From: Micromonospora sp. NBRC 110009
GTDB taxonomy: Bacteria; Actinomycetota; Actinomycetes; Mycobacteriales; Micromonosporaceae
Reading direction: 5' to 3'
Length of the DNA: 64,000 bases
Assembly: GCF_030518795.1 (NCBI RefSeq)
Contig: NZ_CP130427.1
Location: 2,108,001-2,172,000 of the forward strand
Below the pieces are notes generated by a model. The model ran no database searches and was not told where the DNA came from. It was given only the letters and a program-made list of their open reading frames with translations. Below, piece by piece: positions 7,539-14,712 of the stretch. Made by a program: the position numbers and the translations under genes. Every line of letters starts with the position of its first letter. The stretch's first letter is position 1.

Positions 7539-8326
7539 TAACGCTTGAGCTTGAGGGTGGCGAGGTAGTAGGGGCGGTCGGCCTCGTCCACGTCGACCAG
7601 GCGCCATGGCGAGCCGTGGACCAGCTCGGCCAGTTCGTCGACCGAGCACACCAGATAGTCGAACCACTCGGTGCCGAGCATCCGATAGCGCAGCCGCAGC
7701 CGGAGTTGGCCGCCGAGCCGGCCCCGCCGCCGGTTCTGTTCGTGGTAGCTCGTGTGCACCGGGTCGGTGGTGCCGTACGGGTCGGTGCCGTGCGCGATCA
7801 CCTGCGCCCCCGGCCGGGCCAGCGCGGCGAGCGCGGCCAGGAAGCGAGGTGCCCGCTCCCGCCCCTCGATCAGCCCCAGGTTGTTGCCGAGCAGCAGGAA
7901 GGTGTCGTAGCGCCGCCCGTCGGCGACGTGCTCGTCGACGGTGCCGTGCACCAGGTCGCGGACGCCCCGGTGGCGGCAGACCCGCAGCGCGCCGGCCGAG
8001 GTGTCCAGCCCGGTGACCGGCACCTCCTGCTCCTGGAGGTGCAGCGCGATCCGGCCGGCGCCGACGCCGACGTCCAGCACCTGGCCGCGGACCCGGGCCA
8101 CCGCCCGGTGGTCGTAGGGTTGCCAGTGCTCCGGCGGGTCCAGGTAGTGGGCGGTAGGGGCGCCGTTGACCAGGCCGTCGTCCCGCTCGATGATCTCGAT
8201 GACCGGCCGGGGCAGCCGACCGCCGACCAGCGGCCGGGGCCCGATCCCGGTGGCGACGGCGTACGCGTCGCGGATCATCTCGCCGAACACGTCGCCGATC
8301 GTGGGTTCCCCGGTCACGGCGATCAC
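7538..8326 (-). CDS. Class I SAM-dependent methyltransferase
   Basis: The 262-residue protein has a SAM-binding motif I at about residues 83-92 (VLDVGVGAGRIALHL), then VTGLDTSAGAL (motif post-I) and TFLLLGNNLGLIEGRER (motif II region). The N-terminal 75 residues contain an IIERDDG segment and YLDPPEHWQPYDHRAV, which may shape the substrate pocket. The C-terminal part is Arg-rich and beta-like (LRLRLRYRMLGTEWFDYLV). The methyl acceptor cannot be inferred from context. It is convergent with the DxDxDG-repeat gene and divergent from the PPOX gene. The ATG at 8326 is the natural start. Confidence 0.78.
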   Translation of the reverse strand: MIAVTGEPTIGDVFGEMIRDAYAVATGIGPRPLVGGRLPRPVIEIIERDDGLVNGAPTAHYLDPPEHWQPYDHRAVARVRGQVLDVGVGAGRIALHLQEQEVPVTGLDTSAGALRVCRHRGVRDLVHGTVDEHVADGRRYDTFLLLGNNLGLIEGRERAPRFLAALAALARPGAQVIAHGTDPYGTTDPVHTSYHEQNRRRGRLGGQLRLRLRYRMLGTEWFDYLVCSVDELAELVHGSPWRLVDVDEADRPYYLATLKLKR

Positions 8327-8358
8327 GCTATCCGGGCTCCGTCCGGCTGTCGCGCCCG

Positions 8359-8374
8359 TATCCTGGGCGGCGTG
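8359..8374 (+). promoter_or_regulatory. Leaderless-type -10 box for the PPOX gene
   Basis: A TATCCT hexamer at 8359-8364 is followed by seven bases and then the GTG start at 8372. This is the spacing expected for a leaderless transcript. No Shine-Dalgarno sequence is present. Confidence 0.45.
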
Positions 8375-8752
8375 ACGGACCTGGACCGCCTGGCGGCGGA
8401 GAAGTACGTGCTACTGACGACCTTCCGGAAGGACGGTCGGGCGGTGCCGACGCCGGTCTGGGCGGTGCGGGACGGCGAGGCGCTGGCAGTGTGGACGGTG
8501 TCGGACTCCGGGAAGGTGAAACGGATCCGGCGGGACGGGCGGGTGACGGTGGCCCCGTGCGACGTGCGCGGGCGGCCGCACGGCGAGGCGGTGCCGGCGC
8601 ACGCGGCGATCTACGACCTGGACGGGACCCGGCGGATCCGCGGCCTGTTGAAGCAGAAGTACCGGATGATCGGCCGGCTGAGCCTGCTCGGCAGCCGGCT
8701 GCGCCGGGGCGAGGGCGGCACGGTCGGGCTGCGGATCGTGCTCGACAGCTAG
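8372..8752 (+). CDS. PPOX-class (split-barrel) F420-dependent oxidoreductase
   Basis: The product is a 126-residue split-barrel protein. The start VTDLDRLAAEKYVLLTTFRKDGRAVPTPVWAVRDG is the characteristic beginning of actinobacterial PPOX-class proteins that bind F420 or flavin. GKVKRIRRDGRVTVAPCDVRG, the cofactor-phosphate contact region, follows. The C-terminal helix (RIRGLLKQKYRMIGRLSLLGSRLRR) and final strand VGLRIVLDS complete the fold. F420 rather than FMN is inferred from close family resemblance and actinobacterial origin. The GTG at 8372 is chosen because of the -10 box seven bases upstream. It is divergent from the methyltransferase gene with 45 bases between. Confidence 0.82.
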   Translation: MTDLDRLAAEKYVLLTTFRKDGRAVPTPVWAVRDGEALAVWTVSDSGKVKRIRRDGRVTVAPCDVRGRPHGEAVPAHAAIYDLDGTRRIRGLLKQKYRMIGRLSLLGSRLRRGEGGTVGLRIVLDS

Positions 8753-8846
8753 CCCGGCCCCGGACACGACGAAGGGCGGCGGGATCGTCGCTCTCGCGTA
8801 CGTCCGGCCGCCCCTGATCGGAACGCCTGAGAAAACGTCCGGGTCT

Positions 8847-9056
8847 TCAGTCCCCCTGACGCTGCTGGGGGATCTGCCCCTGCAGCAGGGCCCGGACCTC
8901 GGACTCGCGGTAACGGCGGTGGCCACCAAGGGTCCGGATGGCGCTGAGCTTGCCAGCCTTGGCCCACCGGGTCACCGTCTTCGGGTCGACACGGAACATC
9001 GACGCGACCTCGGCCGGCGTGAGTAGCGGCTCTGGTTCGTGCGTTCGCGATGCCAT
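8847..9056 (-). CDS. bldC: BldC-family developmental transcriptional regulator (MerR-like HTH)
   Basis: The 69-residue protein is nearly identical in wording to Streptomyces BldC: EPLLTPAEVASMFRVDPKTVTRWAKAGKLSAIRTLGGHRRYRESEVRALL. The single winged helix-turn-helix spans residues 10-60. BldC binds direct repeats head to tail and controls entry into development in Streptomyces. The start is ATG 9056, preceded by a strong GGAGGAGTGAC ribosome site. The frame remains open to 9119, but an extension would be unlike the family. The adjacent conserved gene and dehydrogenase repeat the Streptomyces gene order. A long AT-richer leader (9057-9309) probably holds its promoter. Confidence 0.93.
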   Translation of the reverse strand: MASRTHEPEPLLTPAEVASMFRVDPKTVTRWAKAGKLSAIRTLGGHRRYRESEVRALLQGQIPQQRQGD

Positions 9057-9309
9057 CGGGGTCACTCCTCCACAGTTATAGACATCGGCCGGGGTCCCGC
9101 CGGCCGACGCGTCTCCCATGGTCCGGCTAGTCCCCGATGTCCGACATGGGCCGAACGGCTGAAGGTCCCTAGACGGACGGATGAACCATGCCCGATTTTT
9201 ACGACTTTTATGCCGCAGAACCTACCTTAATCGGACTCATGATCACCGTTCGTGATGCGTCAGCTACGAGACAGTCTCGTATCGACGGTCCCTAAGCGGG
9301 CAATCCGCC
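9057..9309. promoter_or_regulatory. bldC upstream region with a perfect 17-base palindrome
   Basis: This 253-base gap is less GC-rich than its surroundings, with runs such as ATTTTTACGACTTTTATG near 9195-9212. It includes the perfect palindrome TACGAGACAGTCTCGTA at 9265-9281 and an inverted pair ATCAC/GTGAT at 9242-9256. A small GC hairpin (GCGGGCAATCCGCCC) at 9296-9310 probably ends the gene on its right. The region likely carries the bldC promoter on the minus strand. The palindrome could be an operator or part of the terminator for the neighbouring gene. Confidence 0.45.
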
Positions 9310-10149
9310 CTAGTTGCAGCGCTCCAGCAACTGCACCGCCCGCCACCGGGCGACCAGCTTGTCGTACGCCCCCGAGGCCTCCTCCGCCTCGCCCCGGGAG
9401 AGCCCGGCCAGCCCGGCGGCGACCAGCTCGGTCGAGTCGTCGGCCGCGAGGGTCTGGTCCGGCAGCAGCTGCACCAGGCCGCCGTAGTCCAGCTCCACCA
9501 CCGAGCGCGGGTGGAACTCCTCCAGCCAGCGGGCGGCCTCCTCGACCGCCTCGGTGATCGGCGCCTCGCCGACCGACTTGCGCAGCACCGACAGCGCCCG
9601 GGACGACCGGCGGCGCGCCTTGGAGATCTCGGTCCGGTAGCGCAGCGCCCGCCGCCCCGGCTCGGTCACCAGCTGCCGCTCCTGAGCGTCGAAGAGCACG
9701 AACCAGCGCAGCGGCACTCCCCAGGTGGCGATCTGCTCGTGCACCCGGGGCACCCCGTGCTCCAGCACCCGCGCCCCGCTGCGCCAGTCCTCCACCACCG
9801 CCTTGGCCTGCCCGGCCAGGATCGGCGGGACGAACGCGTCGGCCAGCACCGAGGGGACGCCGTCCCGGGCGCTCAGCGCCGCCTCGGCCACCCGGACCCG
9901 CAGGTTCCACGGGCAGACCAGCAGCGTGTCGTCGGTCTCCAGCACGTACGCCTCGTCGGGCAGGTCGGGCAGCCGGGTCCAGCCCGCGCCGAGCGCCTCG
10001 ATCACCGTGGTCCGCTGTCGGCCCGGCCCCTCCAGCGGGGCGACCGCGCGGCCCTCGTTGACGTACCGGCGCCAGAACGACTGACGCTCCCGGTCGAAGG
10101 CGGTCAGCGGCTCGTACACGCGCAGGTAAGAAGCGAAGAGCGACGGCAC
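9310..10149 (-). CDS. Conserved actinobacterial hypothetical protein between bldC and vdh
   Basis: This is a 279-residue soluble protein without signal peptide or membrane segment. It starts [23 protein letters not shown] and contains conserved-looking blocks [65 protein letters not shown] and the basic helix [22 protein letters not shown]. An Asp/Glu-rich helical C-terminus ends [13 protein letters not shown]. From memory, a homologous gene sits in the same place in Streptomyces, between bldC and the valine dehydrogenase gene. Function is unknown. It lies upstream of and in line with bldC, separated by 253 bases. It is divergent from the dehydrogenase. Confidence 0.75.
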   Translation of the reverse strand: MPSLFASYLRVYEPLTAFDRERQSFWRRYVNEGRAVAPLEGPGRQRTTVIEALGAGWTRLPDLPDEAYVLETDDTLLVCPWNLRVRVAEAALSARDGVPSVLADAFVPPILAGQAKAVVEDWRSGARVLEHGVPRVHEQIATWGVPLRWFVLFDAQERQLVTEPGRRALRYRTEISKARRRSSRALSVLRKSVGEAPITEAVEEAARWLEEFHPRSVVELDYGGLVQLLPDQTLAADDSTELVAAGLAGLSRGEAEEASGAYDKLVARWRAVQLLERCN

Positions 10150-10163
10150 GGCGCGATCCTCCC

Positions 10164-10179
10164 ACGAGACGGGACTCGT
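10164..10179. promoter_or_regulatory. Inverted repeat in the divergent hypothetical/vdh promoter region
   Basis: ACGAG (10164-10168) and CTCGT (10175-10179) form an inverted pair separated by six bases, beginning 15 bases upstream of the hypothetical gene's start. The left half ACGAGAC matches that of the palindrome at 9265-9281, which suggests the same regulator could bind at both ends of this gene. It is a weak site if it is an operator. Confidence 0.3.
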
Positions 10180-10322
10180 ACGCCGCCGCCGCGACGAGGG
10201 TCCGTGACGTGCGCGACAGTACGGCTGCGGCCGATATTAGGCTCAGCAGCACCGGCACCATCCCGCCGGCGTGCCATCAGGTCCGCACCTCACAAGGGCG
10301 CACACCGACACAGGAGTCAGCC

Positions 10323-11405
10323 ATGGGCGTATTCGCCAGCACCGACGACCCGGGATCCACGGGTCACGAACAGGTCGTGTTCTGCCAGGACAAGCAGTCC
10401 GGGCTGAAGGCGATCATCGGGATCTACTCCACAGCGCTGGGCCCCGCGCTCGGCGGTACCCGGTTCTACCCGTACGCCAGCGAGGAGGAGGCCCTCGCCG
10501 ACGTGCTGGACCTCTCCCGCGGCATGGCGTACAAGAACGCCCTGGCCGGTCTCGACCTCGGCGGCGGCAAGGCCGTCATCTGGGGCGACCCGGAGCAGAT
10601 CAAGAGCGAGGCGCTGCTGCGCGCGTACGGCCGCTTCGTGGAGTCCCTGGCCGGGCGCTACTACACCGCCTGCGACGTCGGCACCTACGTGGCCGACATG
10701 GACGTGATCGCCCGGGAGACCCGCTACGTCACCGGTCGCAGCGTGGAGCACGGCGGCGCCGGCGACTCCTCGATCCTGACCGCCTGGGGCGTCTTCCAGG
10801 GCATGCGGGCCGCCGCCGAGCACGTCTGGGGCTCCCCGACGCTCTCCGGCCGCCGGGTCGGTGTGGCCGGCCTCGGCAAGGTCGGCAAGTACCTCACCGG
10901 CCACCTGCTCTCCGACGGCGCGGAGGTCGTGGCGACCGACGTCAACCCGAAGGCCCTGGAGTGGGTGCGCGCCAACCACCCGCAGGTCGAGCTGGTGGAC
11001 GACAGCGCCGCCCTGATCGCCGCCGACATCGACGTGTACGCCCCGTGCGCGCTGGGCGGCGCGCTGAACGACGACACGGTGCCGGTGCTGCGGGCCAAGG
11101 TGGTCGCCGGCGCGGCGAACAACCAGCTCGCCCACCCGGGCATCGAGAAGGTCCTCGCCGACCGGGGCATCCTCTACACCCCGGACTACGTGGTGAACGC
11201 CGGCGGTGTGATCCAGGTCGCCGACGAGATCGAGGGCTTCAACTTCGAGCGGGCCAAGCTGCGGGCCACCCGGATCTACGACACCACCCGGGAGATCCTC
11301 CGGCTCGCCGACGACGAGGGCGTCCCGCCGGCGGTGGCCGCGGACCGGCTCGCCGAGCGGCGGATGGCCGACGTCGGCCGGCTCCGGACGATCCACCTGC
11401 GCTGA
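10323..11405 (+). CDS. vdh: Leucine/valine dehydrogenase (Glu/Leu/Phe/Val dehydrogenase family)
   Basis: The 360-residue enzyme catalyses NAD-dependent oxidative deamination of branched-chain amino acids. The catalytic domain contains [12 protein letters not shown] and [11 protein letters not shown] with the catalytic Lys, then [17 protein letters not shown] with a conserved Asp. The NAD-binding domain starts at [17 protein letters not shown], followed by [18 protein letters not shown] and AGAANNQL complete the active site. Length fits the Leu/Val branch rather than glutamate dehydrogenase. In Streptomyces, vdh lies at the same distance from bldC. AGGAG at about 10313 precedes the ATG. In actinomycetes the enzyme feeds branched-chain starters to fatty acid and polyketide synthesis. 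Confidence 0.88.
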   Translation: MGVFASTDDPGSTGHEQVVFCQDKQSGLKAIIGIYSTALGPALGGTRFYPYASEEEALADVLDLSRGMAYKNALAGLDLGGGKAVIWGDPEQIKSEALLRAYGRFVESLAGRYYTACDVGTYVADMDVIARETRYVTGRSVEHGGAGDSSILTAWGVFQGMRAAAEHVWGSPTLSGRRVGVAGLGKVGKYLTGHLLSDGAEVVATDVNPKALEWVRANHPQVELVDDSAALIAADIDVYAPCALGGALNDDTVPVLRAKVVAGAANNQLAHPGIEKVLADRGILYTPDYVVNAGGVIQVADEIEGFNFERAKLRATRIYDTTREILRLADDEGVPPAVAADRLAERRMADVGRLRTIHLR

Positions 11406-11707
11406 ACGTCACTCCGGGGGCGGGGCGGCGGCTCCGCCCCCGGCACACCGCCTCCGAGGGTCGGCGCTAAGCTCACGATTGGGACGCTTCGTACCGGTTT
11501 GCCCGCTGTCACGGCCGGCCCCGGCACCCACTCCTTACCGGGTACAATTTGTGACGGCCGGATAACTGCGACGCGCAGGGCCGGTTGACGGTAACCCGAG
11601 GTGCCGAACGGTGGCATCCCCATGTACCGTAAGAGCCACGAGAGATGCCTGACGTCATCGGGGCCCGCCTTCGGGCTGCCCCGCATTCTGTGCGAGGGGG
11701 TCGAGCC
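11406..11707. other. Intergenic region: vdh terminator and DUF3073 promoter region
   Basis: This 302-base stretch has no convincing gene. It begins with a GC-rich hairpin (arms 11414-11423 and 11434-11443) that probably ends vdh. A TACAAT at 11543-11548 is the best -10-like hexamer, but it lacks a good -35. A second candidate TTGACG lies at 11585-11590. The region after it is a long leader ending in GAGGGGG at 11694-11700, the ribosome site of the DUF3073 gene. Confidence 0.45.
11414..11443. terminator. Hairpin terminator after vdh
   Basis: The arms CCGGGGGCGG (11414-11423) and CCGCCCCCGG (11434-11443) enclose a ten-base loop, starting nine bases after the vdh stop codon. Confidence 0.65.
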
Positions 11708-11926
11708 ATGGGGCGCGGCCGTGCTAAGGCCAAGCAGACGAAGGTGGCGCGGGAGTTGAAGTACCACTCCCCGAACACCGACCTCACCGCCTTGCAGCGC
11801 GAGTTGGCGGGTGCTGGTGGGAAGTCTGAGCAGCACTTCGACGACGACTACAAAGAGTATGTCGACGACGATGATGAGGATCACGCGGACGACGACCCGG
11901 ACACCTGGGCCCGTCCGACCCGCTGA
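11708..11926 (+). CDS. DUF3073 domain-containing small acidic protein
   Basis: The 72-residue protein opens MGRGRAKAKQTKVARELKYHSPNTDLTALQREL, the hallmark of DUF3073. It ends in a very acidic tail rich in Asp (YVDDDDEDHADDDPDTW). The basic N-terminus and acidic C-terminus suggest nucleic-acid or ribosome association, but the family has no established role. In Streptomyces the equivalent gene lies directly upstream of purM. Here the RiPP cassette lies in between. The start ATG has a strong GAGGGGG ribosome site eight bases upstream. The in-frame ATG at 11645 would add an unlikely N-terminus. Confidence 0.88.
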   Translation: MGRGRAKAKQTKVARELKYHSPNTDLTALQRELAGAGGKSEQHFDDDYKEYVDDDDEDHADDDPDTWARPTR

Positions 11927-11940
11927 CCTCCGGTCGCATC

Positions 11941-11969
11941 TGAGCACGCGGTGACTCCCCGCGTGCTCA
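11941..11969 (+). terminator. Hairpin terminator after the DUF3073 gene
   Basis: The perfect 11-base arms TGAGCACGCGG (11941-11951) and CCGCGTGCTCA (11959-11969) are separated by seven bases. The hairpin begins 14 bases after the DUF3073 stop codon. Confidence 0.75.
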
Positions 11970-11998
11970 CGTATGTGCCATCCAACGCGGCGCACCAA

Positions 11999-12055
11999 CG
12001 ATCAGGGACCTTGCCGTCCCGGAGCCACTCCGGCCGACCGGCGGGTCCCTGATCG
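11999..12055 (-). terminator. Long inverted repeat after the RiPP precursor gene, probable terminator
   Basis: The 12-base arms CGATCAGGGACC (11999-12010) and GGTCCCTGATCG (12044-12055) enclose 33 bases that contain a smaller GGAG/CTCC stem. It begins 13 bases beyond the precursor stop codon on the minus strand, where a terminator for the RiPP operon would be expected. It is separate from the DUF3073 terminator. Confidence 0.6.
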
Positions 12056-12068
12056 TGGACGCGTACCC

Positions 12069-12305
12069 TCAGCGGGGCCGGTTGTTCCAGTTGTAGAACG
12101 TCGGGATGTTCTCGAAGTGGTTCCACGCGCACACCGCGCTGGCCCCGTCGCCGCCCGACACCTCCGCCCGCAGCAGCCGCGCGGCCTCCGCCTCGTGGAG
12201 CAGTGCGGTCAACCCCACGGCGGCTTCCCGCACCCGGGCGGCGACCCGGTCCGGGTCGGCTCCCCCGACGCGCTCAGGCTGCCGGTGACCCATGGTCTCG
12301 GGCAT
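12069..12305 (-). CDS. amcA: Cyclophane-type RiPP precursor peptide (AmcA-like)
   Basis: The 78-residue peptide has a helical leader (residues about 18-48, VAARVREAAVGLTALLHEAEAARLL), a Gly/Ala linker and a C-terminal core from about residue 58: VCAWNHFENIPTFYNWNNRPR. The core has four aromatic-x-x units (WNH, FEN, FYN, WNN), three ending in Asn. This matches the three-residue cyclophane pattern installed by radical SAM/SPASM enzymes in triceptides. It overlaps the end of the maturase gene by 32 bases. ATG 12305 is chosen (GGAGC just upstream, GGAGGGAG further up). ATG 12293 is the alternative. The name follows the actinobacterial multiple-cyclophane family as I remember it. Confidence 0.75.
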   Translation of the reverse strand: MPETMGHRQPERVGGADPDRVAARVREAAVGLTALLHEAEAARLLRAEVSGGDGASAVCAWNHFENIPTFYNWNNRPR

Positions 12306-13401
12306 GCTCCAACACTCCCTCCAGTAGGTGGATCTTGCTGTTGCGGCAGTGCTCGGTCTCCGTACCGTCAAAACGCCCCAGCTCGAAGTAACGGTTGGCC
12401 GCGTGGCCACCGCCGCAGAAACCGAAGTAGGGGCAGGACGACCGGCAGGCCTCGACACCCGCGAGGAACTCACCCACCCAGGGCGTACCCCCGGCGCCGG
12501 CCAGGATCTCGGCCAGCGGGGCCGTCAGCACGTTACCGCTGCTGAAGTCGCCGTACCGGGGGTCGGTGAAACCGGCCAGCTCCGGGGAGAGCACGACCAC
12601 CGACCCGTCGTGGGCGACGGTGGGGATCGGGTCCAGCTGCCGGGGCAGCAGCCCGTCCGCGGTGCCGTCCAGGACGGCACCGGCGTAGCGCAGCGACCAC
12701 TCCACCTCGCGCAGGTGGATCCGGGGATCCCGGCGCCAGGCAGCCACCAGCTCCGCCCAGAACCCGGTCACCGCCGCCGCGTCCCGGGCGTTGCTCCGGG
12801 TGTTGACCCCCTCGGTCTCCTCGATGTTGATCCCGAGGACGTCGCAGCCGAGATCGAGGAAGTAGTCGTACAGCTCGGTGGCGAGACCCGGCTCCGGCCG
12901 GGAGACCACCGCCAGGGCCGAGAACGGCAGCCCGTGCCGGCGCAGCGCCGCCACCCCGGCCACGATCCGGTCGTACGCCGGCCGCCCGCCCCGGGTCACC
13001 CGCTCGGCGTTGCGCTCCCGCGGCCCGTCCACGCTCACGCTGACCCGGATGCCGTGTTCGGCGAAGAAGGCGGCCCAGGCGTCGTCGATCAGCGTGGCGT
13101 TGGTCTGGACGTGGTGCTCCACCTCCGGCGCGAACGGGGCGAGCAGGGCGGCCAGGTGCTCCCGGCCGGCCGCGAGGGGCTCCCCGCCGTGCCAGACGAC
13201 GGAGAAGCGGCCGGCCGCCGCCCACGGGTTCACCGACGCCGCCACCGCCGCGGCGACCGCGACCGGCATCCGCCGGTCCACCGCCCGCATCGGCAGGTAG
13301 CAGTAGGCGCAGTCCAGGTTGCAGAGTGTGGTCGGCTGCATCACCACGTACGAGGGGACGGCGGCGAGACCTCGCATTCCGGTGTGCGTACGTGCAGCCA
13401 T
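12274..13401 (-). CDS. amcB: Radical SAM/SPASM peptide maturase, cyclophane-forming (AmcB-like)
   Basis: The 375-residue enzyme has the radical SAM cluster motif CNLDCAYC (Cys 27, 31, 34) and WHGGEPLAAG near residue 70. HVQTNATLIDD and VSVSVDGPRERNAERVTRGG are hallmarks of SPASM peptide maturases. The C-terminal SPASM region has Cys at about 319, 323, 329 and 352 (CRSSCPYFGFCGGG) that should hold auxiliary iron-sulfur clusters. It probably joins aromatic side chains to beta-carbons in the overlapping precursor. The ATG at 13401 follows a GGGGGAGG ribosome site. No protease or transporter gene is adjacent, so the leader may be removed by a distant or general peptidase. Confidence 0.85.
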   Translation of the reverse strand: MAARTHTGMRGLAAVPSYVVMQPTTLCNLDCAYCYLPMRAVDRRMPVAVAAAVAASVNPWAAAGRFSVVWHGGEPLAAGREHLAALLAPFAPEVEHHVQTNATLIDDAWAAFFAEHGIRVSVSVDGPRERNAERVTRGGRPAYDRIVAGVAALRRHGLPFSALAVVSRPEPGLATELYDYFLDLGCDVLGINIEETEGVNTRSNARDAAAVTGFWAELVAAWRRDPRIHLREVEWSLRYAGAVLDGTADGLLPRQLDPIPTVAHDGSVVVLSPELAGFTDPRYGDFSSGNVLTAPLAEILAGAGGTPWVGEFLAGVEACRSSCPYFGFCGGGHAANRYFELGRFDGTETEHCRNSKIHLLEGVLEHARDHGSPAA

Positions 13402-13432
13402 CAACCCTCCCCCGTCCAGCCTCAGACCCTTC

Positions 13433-13462
13433 AGGCTAGGCGGCGATGGCCACTCGGGTGAA
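13433..13462 (-). promoter_or_regulatory. Putative promoter of the RiPP operon
   Basis: Read on the minus strand, TTCACC (13462-13457) and TAGCCT (13438-13433) are spaced by 18 bases and lie about 30 bases upstream of the maturase ATG. An inverted repeat TGATCAC/GTGATCA (13483-13489 and 13496-13502) sits further upstream and overlaps the purM stop codon. Confidence 0.45.
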
Positions 13463-13482
13463 CCCCCGATCAGGTGCCCGGA

Positions 13483-13502
13483 TGATCACCAGAGCGTGAT
13501 CA
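13483..13502. promoter_or_regulatory. Inverted repeat between purM and the RiPP operon
   Basis: The seven-base arms TGATCAC and GTGATCA are separated by six bases. The repeat lies at the very end of purM and about 20 bases upstream of the putative RiPP -35 box. It could be an operator, a weak purM terminator or both. Confidence 0.4.
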
Positions 13503-14654
13503 ACCCCGGGTGTGCTGCCCGATCATCTGCACGTTGCCCGAACCCTCGATGATCTCGCCGGCCTGCCAGGCGTCCACGCCGCGCCCGGTCAGGGTGGCCA
13601 GCGCGCGGTCGGCGTCCTCGGCCGAGACGATGGCGAACATGCCGACGCCCATGTTGAAGGTCGCCTCCATCTCCGGGTCCTCGATCCGGCCCTTGGACTG
13701 GATCAGGTCGAAGACGGGCTGCGGCTTCCAGGTCGACCGGTTGACCACCGCGTCGACGTGCTCCGGCAGGATCCGGACCAGGTTGCCGGGGATGCCGCCG
13801 CCGGTGACGTGGGCCAGCGCCCGCACGTCGGCCTCGGCGATCAGCTTGAGGCAGTCCTGCGCGTAGATCTTGGTCGGGGTGAGCAGCTCCTCGCCGAGGG
13901 TCCGCTGCCGGCCGAAGTCCTCGATCACCACGTCCAGGCGCATCCGGGCGGCCCCCAGCAGCACGTGCCGGACCAGCGAGTAGCCGTTGGAGTGCAGGCC
14001 GGAGGAGCGCATCGCGATGACGACGTCACCCACCTCGACCCGCTCCGAGCTGAGGATCTCGCTCTCCTCCACCACGCCGACGCCGGTCGCGGAGATGTCG
14101 TACTCGTCGGGGCGCAGCACCCCCGGGTGCTCCGCGGTCTCGCCGCCGAGCAGCGCGCAGCCCGCGTAGCGGCAGCCGTCGGCGATGCCCGCGCCGATCT
14201 CGGCGACCTTGTCCGGGACGACCTCGCCGGTGGCGATGTAGTCGAGCAGGAAGAGCGGCTCGGCGCCGCAGGCGACCAGGTCGTCGACGACCATCGCGAC
14301 CAGGTCGATGCCGACCGTGTCGTGGATGTCGAGCTGCTGGGCGATGACCAGCTTGGTGCCGACCCCGTCGGTGGAGGAGGCCAGGATCGGGTTCTTGTAC
14401 TTCTTGGTGTCCAGCCGGAACAGGCCGGCGAAGCCACCCAGGTCACCCATGACCTCCGGGCGCCGGGTCTGCTTGACCTTGGACTTGAGCAGCTCGACCG
14501 CGCGGTCGCCCGCCTCGATCGACACCCCGGCGTCGGCGTACGAGACCGAGCGTTTGCGCGTCGTGCGGCTGGTGCCGGCCATCCAGGGCTGGCGGTCACC
14601 GCCGGCGCCCGCCGGGCTGGTTCCTGCGCCGCTGCGCTCGGACACGTGCGTCAC
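13500..14654 (-). CDS. purM: Phosphoribosylformylglycinamidine cyclo-ligase (AIR synthetase)
   Basis: The 384-residue enzyme closes the imidazole ring (FGAM to AIR, using ATP), step five of purine synthesis. Recognisable segments are SYADAGVSIEAGDRAVELLK, ILASSTDGVGTKLVIA, VGIDLVAMVVDDLVACGAEP, ALLGGETAEHPG, SSGLHSNGYSLVR and AHVTGGGIPGNLVRILP. The protein is about 35 residues longer at the N-terminus than most bacterial PurM, with a Ser/Gly/Arg-rich extension before SYADAGV that I keep because ATG 14654 is the best start codon. It follows purF on the same strand with a gap of 58 bases, so a purF-purM operon is likely. Confidence 0.93.
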   Translation of the reverse strand: MTHVSERSGAGTSPAGAGGDRQPWMAGTSRTTRKRSVSYADAGVSIEAGDRAVELLKSKVKQTRRPEVMGDLGGFAGLFRLDTKKYKNPILASSTDGVGTKLVIAQQLDIHDTVGIDLVAMVVDDLVACGAEPLFLLDYIATGEVVPDKVAEIGAGIADGCRYAGCALLGGETAEHPGVLRPDEYDISATGVGVVEESEILSSERVEVGDVVIAMRSSGLHSNGYSLVRHVLLGAARMRLDVVIEDFGRQRTLGEELLTPTKIYAQDCLKLIAEADVRALAHVTGGGIPGNLVRILPEHVDAVVNRSTWKPQPVFDLIQSKGRIEDPEMEATFNMGVGMFAIVSAEDADRALATLTGRGVDAWQAGEIIEGSGNVQMIGQHTRG

Positions 14655-14712
14655 GGTTCTCCCCTTTGGTTCTCGCGGACCGCGGTTGCGGACGCGCCCG
14701 CGTCGGGTGGTG

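Noticed and set aside
11999..12055. Possible tRNA-like fold near the RiPP gene
   Set aside because: The arms pair well, but there are no D-loop, anticodon or T-loop signatures. It is better read as a terminator.
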